Shown: positions 1-8,688 of the stretch, piece after piece | Layout: each line of letters begins with the position of its first letter | Numbering within the stretch: the stretch's first letter is position 1 | Source of the DNA: Sphingobacterium arenae | GTDB taxonomy: Bacteria; Bacteroidota; Bacteroidia; Sphingobacteriales; Sphingobacteriaceae | Assembly (NCBI RefSeq): GCF_014692505.1 | Contig: NZ_JACNYK010000002.1 | Location: forward strand, 868,001 to 932,000 | Reading direction: 5' to 3' | Length of the DNA: 64,000 bases | Made by a program: the position numbers and the translations under genes | The notes under the pieces: generated by a model | What the model was told of the DNA's origin: nothing | The model's input: only the letters and a program-made list of their open reading frames with translations | Database searches by the model: none

Positions 1-1304
1 AAATTAAGATGGACTTTATACCATTCATTTTCGGTTGCCAACAGTTCCGTTACATCAATCAAGCCAGCTTCATATTGCTTCGAAGCCATCTCCAAATTAT
101 TTTGGGCAACTTTTACCTGCTGGTCACCTACTTTCAATTTTTGATTGCTAGTGGTATAACTCACTTTGTTTTTATCCAGCAACAGATTTAATTTTTCCGT
201 TGCGTCCAGAAGCTTCGTTTCATTGATGGCTTGATCTAATTGTACTTGCTTTACTTTATTTCGATGCTCCCCACCCTTAAAGATATCCCACCGCAACCCT
301 ACGCCAACCATCAAGTTAGGCCTGCCTCTTAAATGATTGGTAGAAAGGTCGATATCGCCTACTATCGGTTTATCTTTAATTGTTAAATTCGTATTATGAA
401 GATTCAAATAGCTTGCCGAGCCAAATGCAAACACAGTGGGCAACGAAGCCCCTTTTTCCTTTTTATACAAGTACGCATAAGCTTTGGATGATGCATCCAA
501 TGCCTTTAATTCGGATCGTTCTTCCACGCCAGTTGGAACATCCGATAAATAGATGGGTGAAAGGTTATACAGTACCTCCTCCACCACGGATGCAGATAAA
601 TCTGTTTCCTGTTGTATTTTTTTGACCAATAACGCTCTATTACCCGCTAACTCGACTTTCTTTTCTTCCAGCTCTAATAGGGCGAGTTTTAGTTTGTCAC
701 GGTCGTACGGAATAGCCAAACCATTTTCGATGGCCTTGTTCACTTTCTCCTGCTCTTTTTTCAGTCTCCGCTCCGAATCTACAATCAATTTATCCACCTC
801 GTTCAACAACATGAGTTGATCGAACGTGGCCGTAATTTCCTTCGCCATTCCCTCTTTTCCCGCTTCGGCTAAATAGCCTTGTGCCCTTGCCTTCTCTTGT
901 AGTGCCCGTTCGCCATTGGGAATCTGCAATCCGGAAAAAATAACCTGTCTGATGGACACACCTGCATACGCAGCTTGCGAGCGGAGGTTGAAGTCCGTTG
1001 CGCCCTCAAATAGTCCCAGATTTAATACTGGCAGGTTCAATGTAGGAATGTCTAAGCTTCCATTGTTGTACATAAAGCCATACAAACCCGTTGCTGATAC
1101 ATGTGGTAGCTTATTAGCTTTCACTCCCTCCGCCTCCAGGTTGGCTTTATCTATTTCGTAGTTTTTGAGTCTCAAACCCTTATTGGTCTGAAACGACTGT
1201 TGAATAATTTCTTTTACTTTTGGATCTATGATGGATTGTGCTCGCCCCACTTGCTGGAAGATCACACCAAACATAATCAAGATACATCCCCATTTATTGC
1301 TCAT
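1..1304 (-). CDS. TolC family outer membrane efflux protein (3' end beyond window)
   Basis: Outer membrane channel of a tripartite efflux or type I secretion system. The frame is open from an ATG at 1304 down to base 1, so about 434 residues are visible. TolC-family proteins are usually 420-480 residues, so only a short C-terminus is missing. The first 23 residues look like a signal peptide (MSNKWGC, a hydrophobic stretch, then a break after GRAQS). The rest is rich in long amphipathic helices with two related halves, as in TolC. In-frame reading near the window edge (KLKVGDQQVKVAQNNLEMA, then ELLATENEW) is typical of the last coiled-coil helix. Inferred partners, an adaptor and an RND or ABC pump, would lie to the left, outside the window. 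An ATG at 1309 is followed at once by a stop and cannot be used. Confidence 0.85.
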   Translation of the reverse strand, partial: MSNKWGCILIMFGVIFQQVGRAQSIIDPKVKEIIQQSFQTNKGLRLKNYEIDKANLEAEGVKANKLPHVSATGLYGFMYNNGSLDIPTLNLPVLNLGLFEGATDFNLRSQAAYAGVSIRQVIFSGLQIPNGERALQEKARAQGYLAEAGKEGMAKEITATFDQLMLLNEVDKLIVDSERRLKKEQEKVNKAIENGLAIPYDRDKLKLALLELEEKKVELAGNRALLVKKIQQETDLSASVVEEVLYNLSPIYLSDVPTGVEERSELKALDASSKAYAYLYKKEKGASLPTVFAFGSASYLNLHNTNLTIKDKPIVGDIDLSTNHLRGRPNLMVGVGLRWDIFKGGEHRNKVKQVQLDQAINETKLLDATEKLNLLLDKNKVSYTTSNQKLKVGDQQVKVAQNNLEMASKQYEAGLIDVTELLATENEWYKVHLN

Positions 1305-1397
1305 AACATCTATTTATATTGCCAAACAAATATCCGGTTAATACGGATTACTATTTTTAAGATATCTTAAAAAAACAACATGGTATATACGAACAGG

Positions 1398-1958
1398 TTA
1401 TCGTTGTGCTCTAATAACGCTCAATGTTTGTTGAGAAATCCCCAAATAAGAAGCGACATCCCCAAGTGGTGCCCGTAAAAGTATATCGGGATGCTGTTCC
1501 ATTAATTTATGGTAGCGTTCTTGTGCTGTTTCAAATTGCAGACTCTGTAGTCGGGTAGAAAAGCCCATCAACGCCTGTAACAATATAGTTTGTATGAGTC
1601 TATTCATAGGTATGGAATGAGATGCAAGCTTCTCTATTGCATCAAAAGGGATAAGCGTAATAATCGAAGGTTCTAATGCCTCCATACCATACATCGACTT
1701 CCTGTGATAGAACACACTCTCTGTACCTGCAGCAAAAGTTTGTTCTGAAAAAAAATAATGTGTAATATTCTTGTTCGATTTATGATAAAACATCCGGACA
1801 AAGCCCTGCTCTATAAAAAATACACTCCGCGAGTAGTGGCCAGCATCTAAAATAACATCTTTTTTCGCATAGGTTTTTGTTATAGCAACACGTTCAACCT
1901 GCTTTAACAAGTCGTCCGTCAAACCGAATGTTGTCTTTAAATAGGGAATCAGCTGCAT
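1398..1958 (-). CDS. Crp/Fnr family transcriptional regulator
   Basis: A 186-residue one-component regulator. Residues 1-115 form the cyclic-nucleotide-binding-like beta roll (for example LDAGHYSRSVFFIEQGFVR). A long linker helix follows, then a C-terminal winged helix whose recognition part reads LGDVASYLGISQQTLSVIR. No Fe-S cysteine pattern of FNR type is present, so ligand and targets are unknown. Bacteroidota have many such short Crp-like proteins that control neighbouring genes. It lies about 90 bp upstream of the efflux gene on the same strand, which makes control of that efflux operon a reasonable but unproven guess. The protein is a little shorter than usual at its C-terminus (typical 190-200). 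Confidence 0.85.
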   Translation of the reverse strand: MQLIPYLKTTFGLTDDLLKQVERVAITKTYAKKDVILDAGHYSRSVFFIEQGFVRMFYHKSNKNITHYFFSEQTFAAGTESVFYHRKSMYGMEALEPSIITLIPFDAIEKLASHSIPMNRLIQTILLQALMGFSTRLQSLQFETAQERYHKLMEQHPDILLRAPLGDVASYLGISQQTLSVIRAQR

Positions 1959-1990
1959 TCCCTAAAATAAGACTTTTTATGTAAAAAGTA

Positions 1991-2302
1991 CTATACTTGC
2001 CGTCCAGCTTTATATTTAATTTCGAGGGCCAGTATAATATCTCTTTTTTTTCCTTCTATCAATGATAAGTTTCCAGCAACAAATACACCTTTTTTACCAC
2101 TGTTACCGTTTGATATACCATATACCGTCGATTCGTCATCCGGATCGGATGCTCCTTCATAGCGATAAAGATGATCAATTTGGTAATTTTCAGCGTCGGC
2201 TAATATTTCGTCAAATTCTAAATTAAAATCGATGGTATATCCCATTTCTTTTAATTTAGCCAATGCTACATCCGTTGTTTCATAATTGTGTTTTGTTTCC
2301 AT
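1991..2302 (-). CDS. Small conserved acidic protein (often labelled phosphoribosylpyrophosphate synthetase)
   Basis: A 103-residue soluble protein with the pattern LKEMGYTIDFNLEFD, then YRYEGASDPDDESTVYGIS. From memory this matches a small Bacteroidota family that databases often label phosphoribosylpyrophosphate synthetase. It is far too short for that enzyme and has none of its PRPP or ATP loops, so the label should not be trusted. It is probably a small regulatory or structural domain; the function is unknown. It is read away from mazG, whose promoter lies in the divergent gap. The gene is on the same strand as the Crp/Fnr regulator 32 bp downstream and may share a transcript with it. Confidence 0.7.
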   Translation of the reverse strand: METKHNYETTDVALAKLKEMGYTIDFNLEFDEILADAENYQIDHLYRYEGASDPDDESTVYGISNGNSGKKGVFVAGNLSLIEGKKRDIILALEIKYKAGRQV

Positions 2303-2365
2303 AATATATAAAGTTTGTCCTTATCCAATATTTACTAAGATAACACGTCAAAGGGCTGTTCTGTT

Positions 2366-2398
2366 TTTGCATTTTTTTGGTAGCTTTGAATATCTTTG
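2366..2398 (+). promoter_or_regulatory. Bacteroidota-type promoter for mazG
   Basis: TTTG at 2366-2369 and TATCTTTG at 2391-2398, spaced by 21 bases, fit the -33 TTTG / -7 TAnnTTTG pattern of the Bacteroidota primary sigma factor. A second -7-like box, TAGCTTTG, lies at 2381-2388. The mazG ATG is 24 bases beyond the box. Confidence 0.55.
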
Positions 2399-2422
2399 TA
2401 AAACTAGGTCGCAAAAACAGTT

Positions 2423-3226
2423 ATGGCATACCCTATACCCGAGCCTCAACACACTCCCGGAAAAGCATTTGAAAGGTTAATGACCATTTTGGACACCCTC
2501 CGTATTGCCTGCCCGTGGGATCGAAAACAAACTATGGAATCCTTACGACATCTCACCATAGAAGAACTTTATGAGTTGACCGATGCGATTCTCGAAAAAG
2601 ATTATAACGAGATAAAAAAGGAGCTTGGTGACGTTATGCTACACCTTCTTTTCTATGCCAAGATCGCCGATGAACGACAGCAGTTCAATATCGTAGACGT
2701 ACTGAATGCCATCTGTGACAAGTTGATTGTCCGACATCCACACATTTATGCGGATACCCAGGTTGAGAATGAGCAAGATGTCAAAAACAATTGGGAAGCT
2801 ATCAAATTAAAGGAGGGAAACAAGTCTGTTCTGTCCGGTGTTCCCAAAGGGTTGCCTGCTCTTGTAAAGGCCTACCGTATCCAAGATAAAGTACGAGGTG
2901 TTGGCTTTGATTGGGATGATAAAACAGAAGTTTGGAAAAAAGTCGAGGAAGAGCTCGCAGAATTTAAAAACGAGTTTAACCTTGCGAGTGACACAGTGGT
3001 TAACCAAGAGAAAGCCGAAGCAGAGTTTGGCGATCTGCTTTTTTCTTTAATCAATTACGCCCGTCACCTCGGTATAAACCCCGAAAATGCGTTGGAGCGT
3101 ACCAATAAAAAATTTATACAGCGATTTAGTCATTTGGAAAAACGAGCTACGGAAAACGGTCAAAATCTTAAAGAAATGACCTTGGAAGAAATGGATGTGT
3201 ATTGGAACGAGGCGAAAAAATTATAG
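2423..3226 (+). CDS. mazG: Nucleoside triphosphate pyrophosphohydrolase MazG
   Basis: Hydrolyses (d)NTPs to NMP and pyrophosphate and acts as a house-cleaning enzyme in the cytoplasm. The 267-residue protein has two MazG domains, matching the usual two-domain length of 260-280. The first (about residues 20-115) carries CPWDRKQT, the metal-binding EELYELTDAI and the following GDVMLHLLF. The second (about 150-260) carries GFDWDD, EELAEF and FGDLLFSLINYAR. The ATG at 2423 lies just behind a good promoter and gives the usual N-terminus ahead of the domain. Neighbours are unrelated, so the gene is probably transcribed alone. Confidence 0.95.
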   Translation: MAYPIPEPQHTPGKAFERLMTILDTLRIACPWDRKQTMESLRHLTIEELYELTDAILEKDYNEIKKELGDVMLHLLFYAKIADERQQFNIVDVLNAICDKLIVRHPHIYADTQVENEQDVKNNWEAIKLKEGNKSVLSGVPKGLPALVKAYRIQDKVRGVGFDWDDKTEVWKKVEEELAEFKNEFNLASDTVVNQEKAEAEFGDLLFSLINYARHLGINPENALERTNKKFIQRFSHLEKRATENGQNLKEMTLEEMDVYWNEAKKL

Positions 3227-3241
3227 ACAAAAAACCACTCA

Positions 3242-3949
3242 TCACAGCTCATCGCAATCCAAAGTATCTACTTTAACAAACAGTTTTTGAAACTGCTCCA
3301 TCTGTTTGCCGTCATAGGTTATATGATGGACGAGGTGATTTGCACTATTCCACCAACCATAAACGAGTACATAATCAAACGCAAGGTCCAACCTATCGTC
3401 ACGTTCCATAGTGGTTTGGTAGTTATACCATAAATACTCCGGCGTACTATTATTTTTCATCTGTCCCTTTACCACTTGTTTGTACGCTTCTAACAAATCA
3501 TCCCCTCCATTAGACAAGGCTACGGCATATTGTCTTGCATCTGTCCCCTCCTTCACAGCCGTTATTAAAGATTGAACATCTTGTTTTGCATTTTTTTCAG
3601 CTTTTTTTAGAGCAGCCGTCTCTTCCAGATAACGAATCACATCCTTTTTTAATTGGAGAAAATAATTCGTTTGGACAATTTCTAAATTTGCCACATGGTG
3701 TATCACACTGTCATATCGTACCCGAAGTTCCTCCATAGTTCCTTTATCAGAAACATAATAACTTGTACGGAAAAGACAGTAGGTGTCAGCAAGCTCTTTT
3801 GCTGTATATTTCTTACTGTCGTAATGACCCGTATAGGTACATAGCTCATCATCGAATGTCCAGGTTCTTGTCTGCGCAACCGCAAAACTTATCGCAGACA
3901 ATAAAATGAACGTTGCTATTGAAATTCGTTTAATCTCTATAATCTCCAT
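3242..3949 (-). CDS. Exported hypothetical protein
   Basis: A 235-residue protein I do not recognise. It begins with a clear Sec-type signal peptide (hydrophobic ATFILLSAISFAVAQ, probable cleavage after VAQ near residue 25), so it is probably periplasmic. The middle (about 75-165) is a helical, charged segment with coiled-coil character. The C-terminal part contains several aromatic residues (EYLWYNYQTTMERDD, VYGWWNSANHL). No catalytic motif, lipobox or further membrane segment is visible. It converges on mazG with a 15-bp gap and diverges from trpS. Confidence 0.6.
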   Translation of the reverse strand: MEIIEIKRISIATFILLSAISFAVAQTRTWTFDDELCTYTGHYDSKKYTAKELADTYCLFRTSYYVSDKGTMEELRVRYDSVIHHVANLEIVQTNYFLQLKKDVIRYLEETAALKKAEKNAKQDVQSLITAVKEGTDARQYAVALSNGGDDLLEAYKQVVKGQMKNNSTPEYLWYNYQTTMERDDRLDLAFDYVLVYGWWNSANHLVHHITYDGKQMEQFQKLFVKVDTLDCDEL

Positions 3950-4008
3950 TTAAGAAACTAATATAACGACCTTGCCTTTAATTACCAATTAATCCGTAAA
4001 TTCGCGAC

Positions 4009-5010
4009 ATGAAAGAAACTGTTGTTAGCGGTATCAGAAGTACCGGCAAGTTACATTTAGGCAACTATTATGGAGCGTTGAGCAATTTCGTCAAAATGCA
4101 GCACGAATACAACTGCTTTTTCTTCATTGCAGACTTGCATTCTTTAACTACGCATCCTACTCCCGAGCACCTCAACCGTACGGTAAGGGAAGTTGTAGTG
4201 GAATATCTAGCCGCGGGCATCGATCCCGAACAGTCCACTATATATGTACAATCAGATGTCCCCGAAGTGGCGGAACTCTATCTATATATGAACATGAATG
4301 CCTATTTAGGCGAGTTGGAACGGGCAACTGCATTCAAAGATAAAGTCCGTGCGAATCCCGACAATGTCAATGCTGGGCTATTAACCTACCCGGTATTGAT
4401 GGCATGTGATATTTTGATTCATCACGGCACCAAGGTTCCCGTTGGGAAGGACCAGGAACAACATTTAGAAATGACCCGTACGTTTGGTAGCCGTTTTAAT
4501 AGATTGTATAACGTCGAATACTTTAAAGAAGCTTTTGCTTTTTCTTACAGCGATAAATTGGTTAAAATTCCGGGGCTGGATGGTAACGGAAAAATGGGCA
4601 AATCAAATGGTGAAGCTAGCTGCGTGTACCTGAGTGATTCTCCTGAGGTTATCCGTAAAAAAGTAATGCGTGCTGTCTCCGATTCGGGTCCTACAGAAAT
4701 GAACCAAGCCAAGCCGGAACCGATACAGAACTTATTTGATTTAATGAAAGTGGTTTCGACAGCGGATACCTTACAACACTTCGAAAACCTGTACAACAAA
4801 TGTGAAATCCGTTATGGTGATTTCAAAAAACAGCTCGCCGAAGATATGGTCTTAGCTACTGAGCCCGTCCGTTCTCGCATTCAGGAAATTTCAAACGACG
4901 ACGAATACGTCAAAAAAGTAATTCGTATGGGGGCTGAGAAGGCTAGTGAAAGTGCACGTAAAACCATGAAGGAAATTCGAGAAATCATTGGTATCAAAAA
5001 GTTGTATTAA
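4009..5010 (+). CDS. trpS: Tryptophan--tRNA ligase
   Basis: Charges tRNA-Trp with tryptophan using ATP. The 333-residue length is typical of bacterial TrpRS (325-345). Class I signatures are present: the HIGH-type motif TGKLHLGN at residues 12-19 and the KMSKS-type loop KMGKS at 195-199. The dimerisation segment and the sequence PVGKDQEQHLEMTR, which binds tryptophan and adenylate in this family, are also seen. The ATG directly follows an AT-rich leader with a weak -7-like box. No leader peptide or T-box is visible. Confidence 0.97.
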   Translation: MKETVVSGIRSTGKLHLGNYYGALSNFVKMQHEYNCFFFIADLHSLTTHPTPEHLNRTVREVVVEYLAAGIDPEQSTIYVQSDVPEVAELYLYMNMNAYLGELERATAFKDKVRANPDNVNAGLLTYPVLMACDILIHHGTKVPVGKDQEQHLEMTRTFGSRFNRLYNVEYFKEAFAFSYSDKLVKIPGLDGNGKMGKSNGEASCVYLSDSPEVIRKKVMRAVSDSGPTEMNQAKPEPIQNLFDLMKVVSTADTLQHFENLYNKCEIRYGDFKKQLAEDMVLATEPVRSRIQEISNDDEYVKKVIRMGAEKASESARKTMKEIREIIGIKKLY

Positions 5011-5026
5011 AAATTGAGTTCAGCGA

Positions 5027-5054
5027 TTCTTGGTTCATTTTTTGTAACCAAGAA
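5027..5054 (+). terminator. Hairpin after trpS, possible weak terminator
   Basis: Inverted repeat TTCTTGGTT (5027-5035) and AACCAAGAA (5046-5054) lies 17 bases after the trpS stop. No U-rich tract follows, so termination would be weak. Confidence 0.35.
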
Positions 5055-5107
5055 CTTGATAATTCATCATTCAAAACGCATCATTTATAATTTGTCATTC
5101 GTTCAAT

Positions 5108-5722
5108 ATGCACATAGCCATTGTAGGAAATATAGGAGCAGGAAAAACGACCTTAACAGAGCTGATCGCACGTCATCTTAATTTTGAAGCGCAATTTGAA
5201 GCCGTAGAAGACAATCCTTATTTGGAGGATTTCTATGCAGATATGAAACGATGGGCATTTAACCTACAAATATTCTTTCTAAACAGCCGTTTTAGGCATA
5301 TCGTAGATTTGCAGAACCGAGGTATCCATATGGTTCAAGACCGAACGATATACGAAGATGCTTATATTTTTGCGGAGAACCTCTACGACATGGGATTGAT
5401 GAGTGCGCGCGATTTCGAGAATTATAGCAATATTTTTCAAAGTATCGTTCATTACATCAAACCTCCTGATTTATTGATTTACTTAAGAGCTTCGGTACCA
5501 ACACTGGTTAGTAACATCCAAAAAAGGGGACGCGATTACGAGTCGGCTATCCGCTTAGATTACCTATCCAAACTCAACGAAAAATACGAAAAATGGATAG
5601 GCAATTACACCGATGGCAAATTATTGATTTTAGACAAAGACAATCTCGATTTTGCTAATAAGCCCGAAGATTTAGGCCATATTATCCAAAAAATTGAAGC
5701 CGAAATGTTTGGACTATTTTAG
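5108..5722 (+). CDS. Deoxynucleoside kinase
   Basis: Phosphorylates deoxynucleosides for dNTP salvage. The 204-residue protein opens with a P-loop, GNIGAGKTT at residues 7-15. It has the DNK/dGK-type sequence EDNPYLEDFYADMKRWAFNLQIFFL, with the active-site Glu-Asp pair, and the arginine motif QDRTIYEDAYIFA. The lid region (KRGRDYESAIRLDYL) is intact. Length and motifs match the deoxyadenosine/deoxyguanosine kinase group; the exact base preference cannot be read from sequence. The gene converges on radC with a 6-bp gap. Confidence 0.92.
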   Translation: MHIAIVGNIGAGKTTLTELIARHLNFEAQFEAVEDNPYLEDFYADMKRWAFNLQIFFLNSRFRHIVDLQNRGIHMVQDRTIYEDAYIFAENLYDMGLMSARDFENYSNIFQSIVHYIKPPDLLIYLRASVPTLVSNIQKRGRDYESAIRLDYLSKLNEKYEKWIGNYTDGKLLILDKDNLDFANKPEDLGHIIQKIEAEMFGLF

Positions 5723-5728
5723 CCATCC

Positions 5729-6415
5729 TTACAACAATCCTTCATCACGAAAGCTGAGATAGGAGGTATCCGTGAAGATGATATGATCGTTCACCCGTAT
5801 ATCCATCAGTTCTGCGGCCGCAACGATTCTTTTCGTAATTATTTTATCCGCATTACTGGCTCGTAACGTACCTGATGGATGATTGTGGATCAAGATAATA
5901 GAGTTTGCCTGGGCCTGCAATGCAAATCGCAGAATCACCCGTATATCCACTGGCGTCGCATCATTGCCCCCACGCCCTATTATTTTCCTATCCAACAATT
6001 TGCAACCTGTATTTAAGTAAAGCACCCAAAACTCTTCATGAGGCAAATCTTGTATATACGCTCTGAAATAATCGTAAACCTTCTTGCTGCTGTTCAAAAC
6101 GGGAATTCGTTCAGGTTCTATTTCCTTCCGACGACGTCCTAACTCCAAGGCAGCGATGATGCTAATGGCCTTTGCCTCCCCTATACCACGGTAACGGCAA
6201 AGATCATGTACTTCCAATCTCGAAATATTATTTAGATTATTCTGGACATCGGATAGTATCCTGCGACAGAGCTCAACAGCTGTTTCCTTTCTTGAACCAG
6301 AGCCAATCAGGATCGCCATCAGTTCCGCATCTGACAACGCTCTTCTCCCTTGTTCCAATAATTTTTCCCGTGGGCGGTCCGCTTCTGACCATTCCCGAAT
6401 AATTAGTTTTTCCAT
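5729..6415 (-). CDS. radC: RadC family JAB-domain protein
   Basis: A 228-residue MPN/JAMM-fold protein with a helix-hairpin-helix region near residues 25-95. The JAMM metal site is complete: HNHPSG at 177-182 followed by Asp190. RadC was once thought to act in DNA repair, but its true role is unsettled; JAMM chemistry suggests a metallo-hydrolase on DNA or protein. I chose the ATG at 6415 (MEKLIIREWSEADRPREK) because it matches the conserved family N-terminus. A longer frame reaches 6517 but adds 34 unrelated residues and would cut into the ppiB promoter region. Confidence 0.92.
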   Translation of the reverse strand: MEKLIIREWSEADRPREKLLEQGRRALSDAELMAILIGSGSRKETAVELCRRILSDVQNNLNNISRLEVHDLCRYRGIGEAKAISIIAALELGRRRKEIEPERIPVLNSSKKVYDYFRAYIQDLPHEEFWVLYLNTGCKLLDRKIIGRGGNDATPVDIRVILRFALQAQANSIILIHNHPSGTLRASNADKIITKRIVAAAELMDIRVNDHIIFTDTSYLSFRDEGLL

Positions 6416-6532
6416 GCCAACAAGTATATAATGGTACGCTAAATTTACTACTTTTTTTAGTAAAAACAAATCTTCCCAATACGCATTAACAATTCTTAAC
6501 CGATTCGAGACGCGCATTTCGTGCAGAAATTT

Positions 6533-6540
6533 TATCTTTG
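6533..6540 (+). promoter_or_regulatory. -7 box TATCTTTG before ppiB
   Basis: TATCTTTG matches the Bacteroidota -7 consensus TAnnTTTG, 24 bases before the ppiB ATG. No convincing -33 TTTG is seen at the expected distance. Confidence 0.45.
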
Positions 6541-6564
6541 CAATTCCATATAAATATTAACACG

Positions 6565-7023
6565 ATGAGTAAAGCGATTATCAAGACAGAAAAAGGCGAT
6601 ATGACCGTGCAGTTTTACACGGAAGACGCTCCTAATACGGTAGCCAACTTTATTAAATTGGCAAAATCTGGTTACTACGACGGTCTAGCGTTCCATCGGG
6701 TCATTCCTGATTTTGTTATTCAGGGAGGTTGTCCGAATACACGAGAGGGAGCTACGGGTATGCCCGGTACCGGAGGTCCTGGTTACAAAATCGACTGTGA
6801 ATTAACTGGCGAGAATCAATATCACGACCGTGGTGTACTATCGATGGCACACGCAGGTAGGAATACAGGTGGTTCACAATTCTTTGTTTGCCACAGTCGC
6901 AACAACACGGCCCATTTAGATCGAAACCACACCTGCTTTGGTAAAGTGATTGAGAACGTAGACGTCGTGGATGACATCCGCCAAGGAGACCGCATTTTAG
7001 CAGTGGAAGTTATTGAAGAATAA
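6565..7023 (+). CDS. ppiB: Cyclophilin-type peptidyl-prolyl cis-trans isomerase
   Basis: Catalyses cis-trans isomerisation of X-Pro peptide bonds. The 152-residue single-domain protein has the cyclophilin core: [19 protein letters not shown] with the catalytic Arg of FHRV, then [16 protein letters not shown] and the [11 protein letters not shown] loop. There is no signal peptide, so it is cytoplasmic, in keeping with PpiB rather than PpiA. The start at 6565 ([11 protein letters not shown]) fits the family; nine extra upstream codons would fall into the promoter leader. The next gene follows after 13 bp and is probably co-transcribed. Confidence 0.93.
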   Translation: MSKAIIKTEKGDMTVQFYTEDAPNTVANFIKLAKSGYYDGLAFHRVIPDFVIQGGCPNTREGATGMPGTGGPGYKIDCELTGENQYHDRGVLSMAHAGRNTGGSQFFVCHSRNNTAHLDRNHTCFGKVIENVDVVDDIRQGDRILAVEVIEE

Positions 7024-7036
7024 GACACAAACAGAC

Positions 7037-7441
7037 ATGAACTTAAGAGCTTTAGTATCAGTTACCGGAAAACCGGGGCTTTTTAAATTGATCGGACAGA
7101 GTAAAACTGGTTTTATCTTAGAAACCCTAGACGATAAGAAAATTAAATCTACTGTCAACCTATCCACAACCAAGATGGCCACTTTGGAAGATATTACCAT
7201 CTATGGCGAGGAGGACGAAATACGGCTATTGGATGTATTCGAAACCATGAAAGAAAAAGGTGGCGATACGCCCGATAGCAAAGATGGGAAAGCGTTACGC
7301 GCATTCTTTCGCGAAGTCGCACCAGGACACGACGAATCAAGAGTATACGCCTCTGATATGAAGAAAATTATATCTTGGTACAATATTATCAAAGAGCTCC
7401 CTCTATTTAATGAGGAGGCACCAGAACCGATCGAACAATAG
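7037..7441 (+). CDS. DUF5606 domain-containing protein
   Basis: A 134-residue Bacteroidota-specific protein. The N-terminal half has the family pattern of a small beta domain: LRALVSVTGKPGLFKLIGQ, followed by a segment like that in RNA- or peptide-binding SH3 barrels (TGFILETLDDKKIK). The C-terminal half is helical and acidic. The function is not established. The ATG at 7037 was chosen since it begins the conserved domain directly and lies 13 bp after ppiB. The conserved pairing with ppiB is from memory of related genomes, not proven here. Confidence 0.82.
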   Translation: MNLRALVSVTGKPGLFKLIGQSKTGFILETLDDKKIKSTVNLSTTKMATLEDITIYGEEDEIRLLDVFETMKEKGGDTPDSKDGKALRAFFREVAPGHDESRVYASDMKKIISWYNIIKELPLFNEEAPEPIEQ

Positions 7442-7450
7442 AAATAAGTA

Positions 7451-7472
7451 GGAGGCGCGACCACGCGTCTCC
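7451..7472. terminator. GC-rich hairpin between convergent genes
   Basis: GGAGGCGCG (7451-7459) pairs with CGCGTCTCC (7464-7472), with one G-U pair and an ACCA loop. It lies between the stops of the DUF5606 and radical SAM genes. No T-run follows, so the terminator role is tentative. Confidence 0.35.
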
Positions 7473-7479
7473 ACTGCTA

Positions 7480-8562
7480 TCAAAATAACCGCATTTGTGC
7501 ATCGCGATTGGGCCTCTCAAATAAATCCGTACGTAAAACGGGATAAGCCTGTAATCCCATATACTTTTTAACCGCTACCTTGAATAGTTGCCGTATCCCT
7601 TCTGCGGTTTCTCCATCCCCCCGAATCCTTCTGCCCCATTGACTATCGTTGAGTTTACCACCATGGCAAGCTTCTATACCATGTATGATCTTTTCCGCCC
7701 CATCAGGATAATTTTTGTAAACCCAGTCTGTAAAGATATCTGCTATCGCTCCGTTTAGGCGTACAATGGTATAACTAGCCCATTTGGCCCCTACATCTGC
7801 TGCACGTTTTATCAATGCCGGCATCTCGTCGCTATTTATTCCCGGCACGATGGGAGCAATCATCAAGGAGACGGGGATATTTTTCTCCGCCAATTTTTCA
7901 ATCAGCTTTAGTCTTGCTGCCGCCGTCGCAGTCCGTGGTTCCATCTTTCTTCTTACCTCCTCGCGCAAACTATTGATCGTGACCGACACACTAACTAACC
8001 CCAAATCAGCAAGAGCTGCCAATATATCCAAATCGCGTAACATAAGCACGTTCTTACTGATGAGTGAAACGGGATGTTTATAAACTAGGAAAGTGGATAG
8101 CAGCTGACGGGTAATTTTCAATTTCCGTTCGATAGGTTGATAGCAATCGGTATTTCCCGACATAAAGATGGGTTCGGGTAGATAACTCTTTCGATCAAAT
8201 TCTTTTTCCAGTAATTCCACCGCATTATACTTCACCAAGATCTTTCGTTCAAAATCCAATCCTGCACTGTATCCCCAATATTCGTGCGAATTTCGGGCGT
8301 AGCAATAAATACACCCATGCTCACAACCCTGATATGGATTTAAGGACCGATGGAACCCCAAGTCCGGACTATTTACCTTGGACAGAATCGTTTTTGGATA
8401 GGTCGCGATAATCTTTGTGGAATCTGATGATAAAAAGGCTTCATCCAATCCCTCTATAAATTCTTGTACATAGCGTTGTTCATAAAATTTATTGTTGGGA
8501 TTTATTTGTGCACCTCTTCCTTTAAAATATTCTTCTTCTGATTGATTCAAATCCATAAACAA
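7480..8562 (-). CDS. PA0069 family radical SAM protein
   Basis: A 360-residue radical SAM protein of the SplB-like PA0069 group. The 4Fe-4S cluster motif is CEHGCIYCYA with Cys80, Cys84 and Cys87 (CX3CX2C). The following residues (EYWGYSAGLDFERKILVKYNA) are characteristic of this group. The segment VSVTINSLREEVRRKMEPRT resembles the SplB barrel. The substrate is unknown; many relatives are called deoxyribodipyrimidine-type or Rv2578c-type proteins without experiment. Start could be Met1 (8562) or Met3 (8556). It stands alone between convergent and divergent neighbours. Confidence 0.9.
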   Translation of the reverse strand: MFMDLNQSEEEYFKGRGAQINPNNKFYEQRYVQEFIEGLDEAFLSSDSTKIIATYPKTILSKVNSPDLGFHRSLNPYQGCEHGCIYCYARNSHEYWGYSAGLDFERKILVKYNAVELLEKEFDRKSYLPEPIFMSGNTDCYQPIERKLKITRQLLSTFLVYKHPVSLISKNVLMLRDLDILAALADLGLVSVSVTINSLREEVRRKMEPRTATAAARLKLIEKLAEKNIPVSLMIAPIVPGINSDEMPALIKRAADVGAKWASYTIVRLNGAIADIFTDWVYKNYPDGAEKIIHGIEACHGGKLNDSQWGRRIRGDGETAEGIRQLFKVAVKKYMGLQAYPVLRTDLFERPNRDAQMRLF

Positions 8563-8688
8563 AAATACTAAAAATATTAGTTTTTCTATTTATTTTTTTT
8601 CAGACTTCGAATCTCTTCGCGCAAAGATAACTGATGTCGCTATCGCAGGCTCCTATCCGTTTATGACAAACGCATATCAATTGTTCAC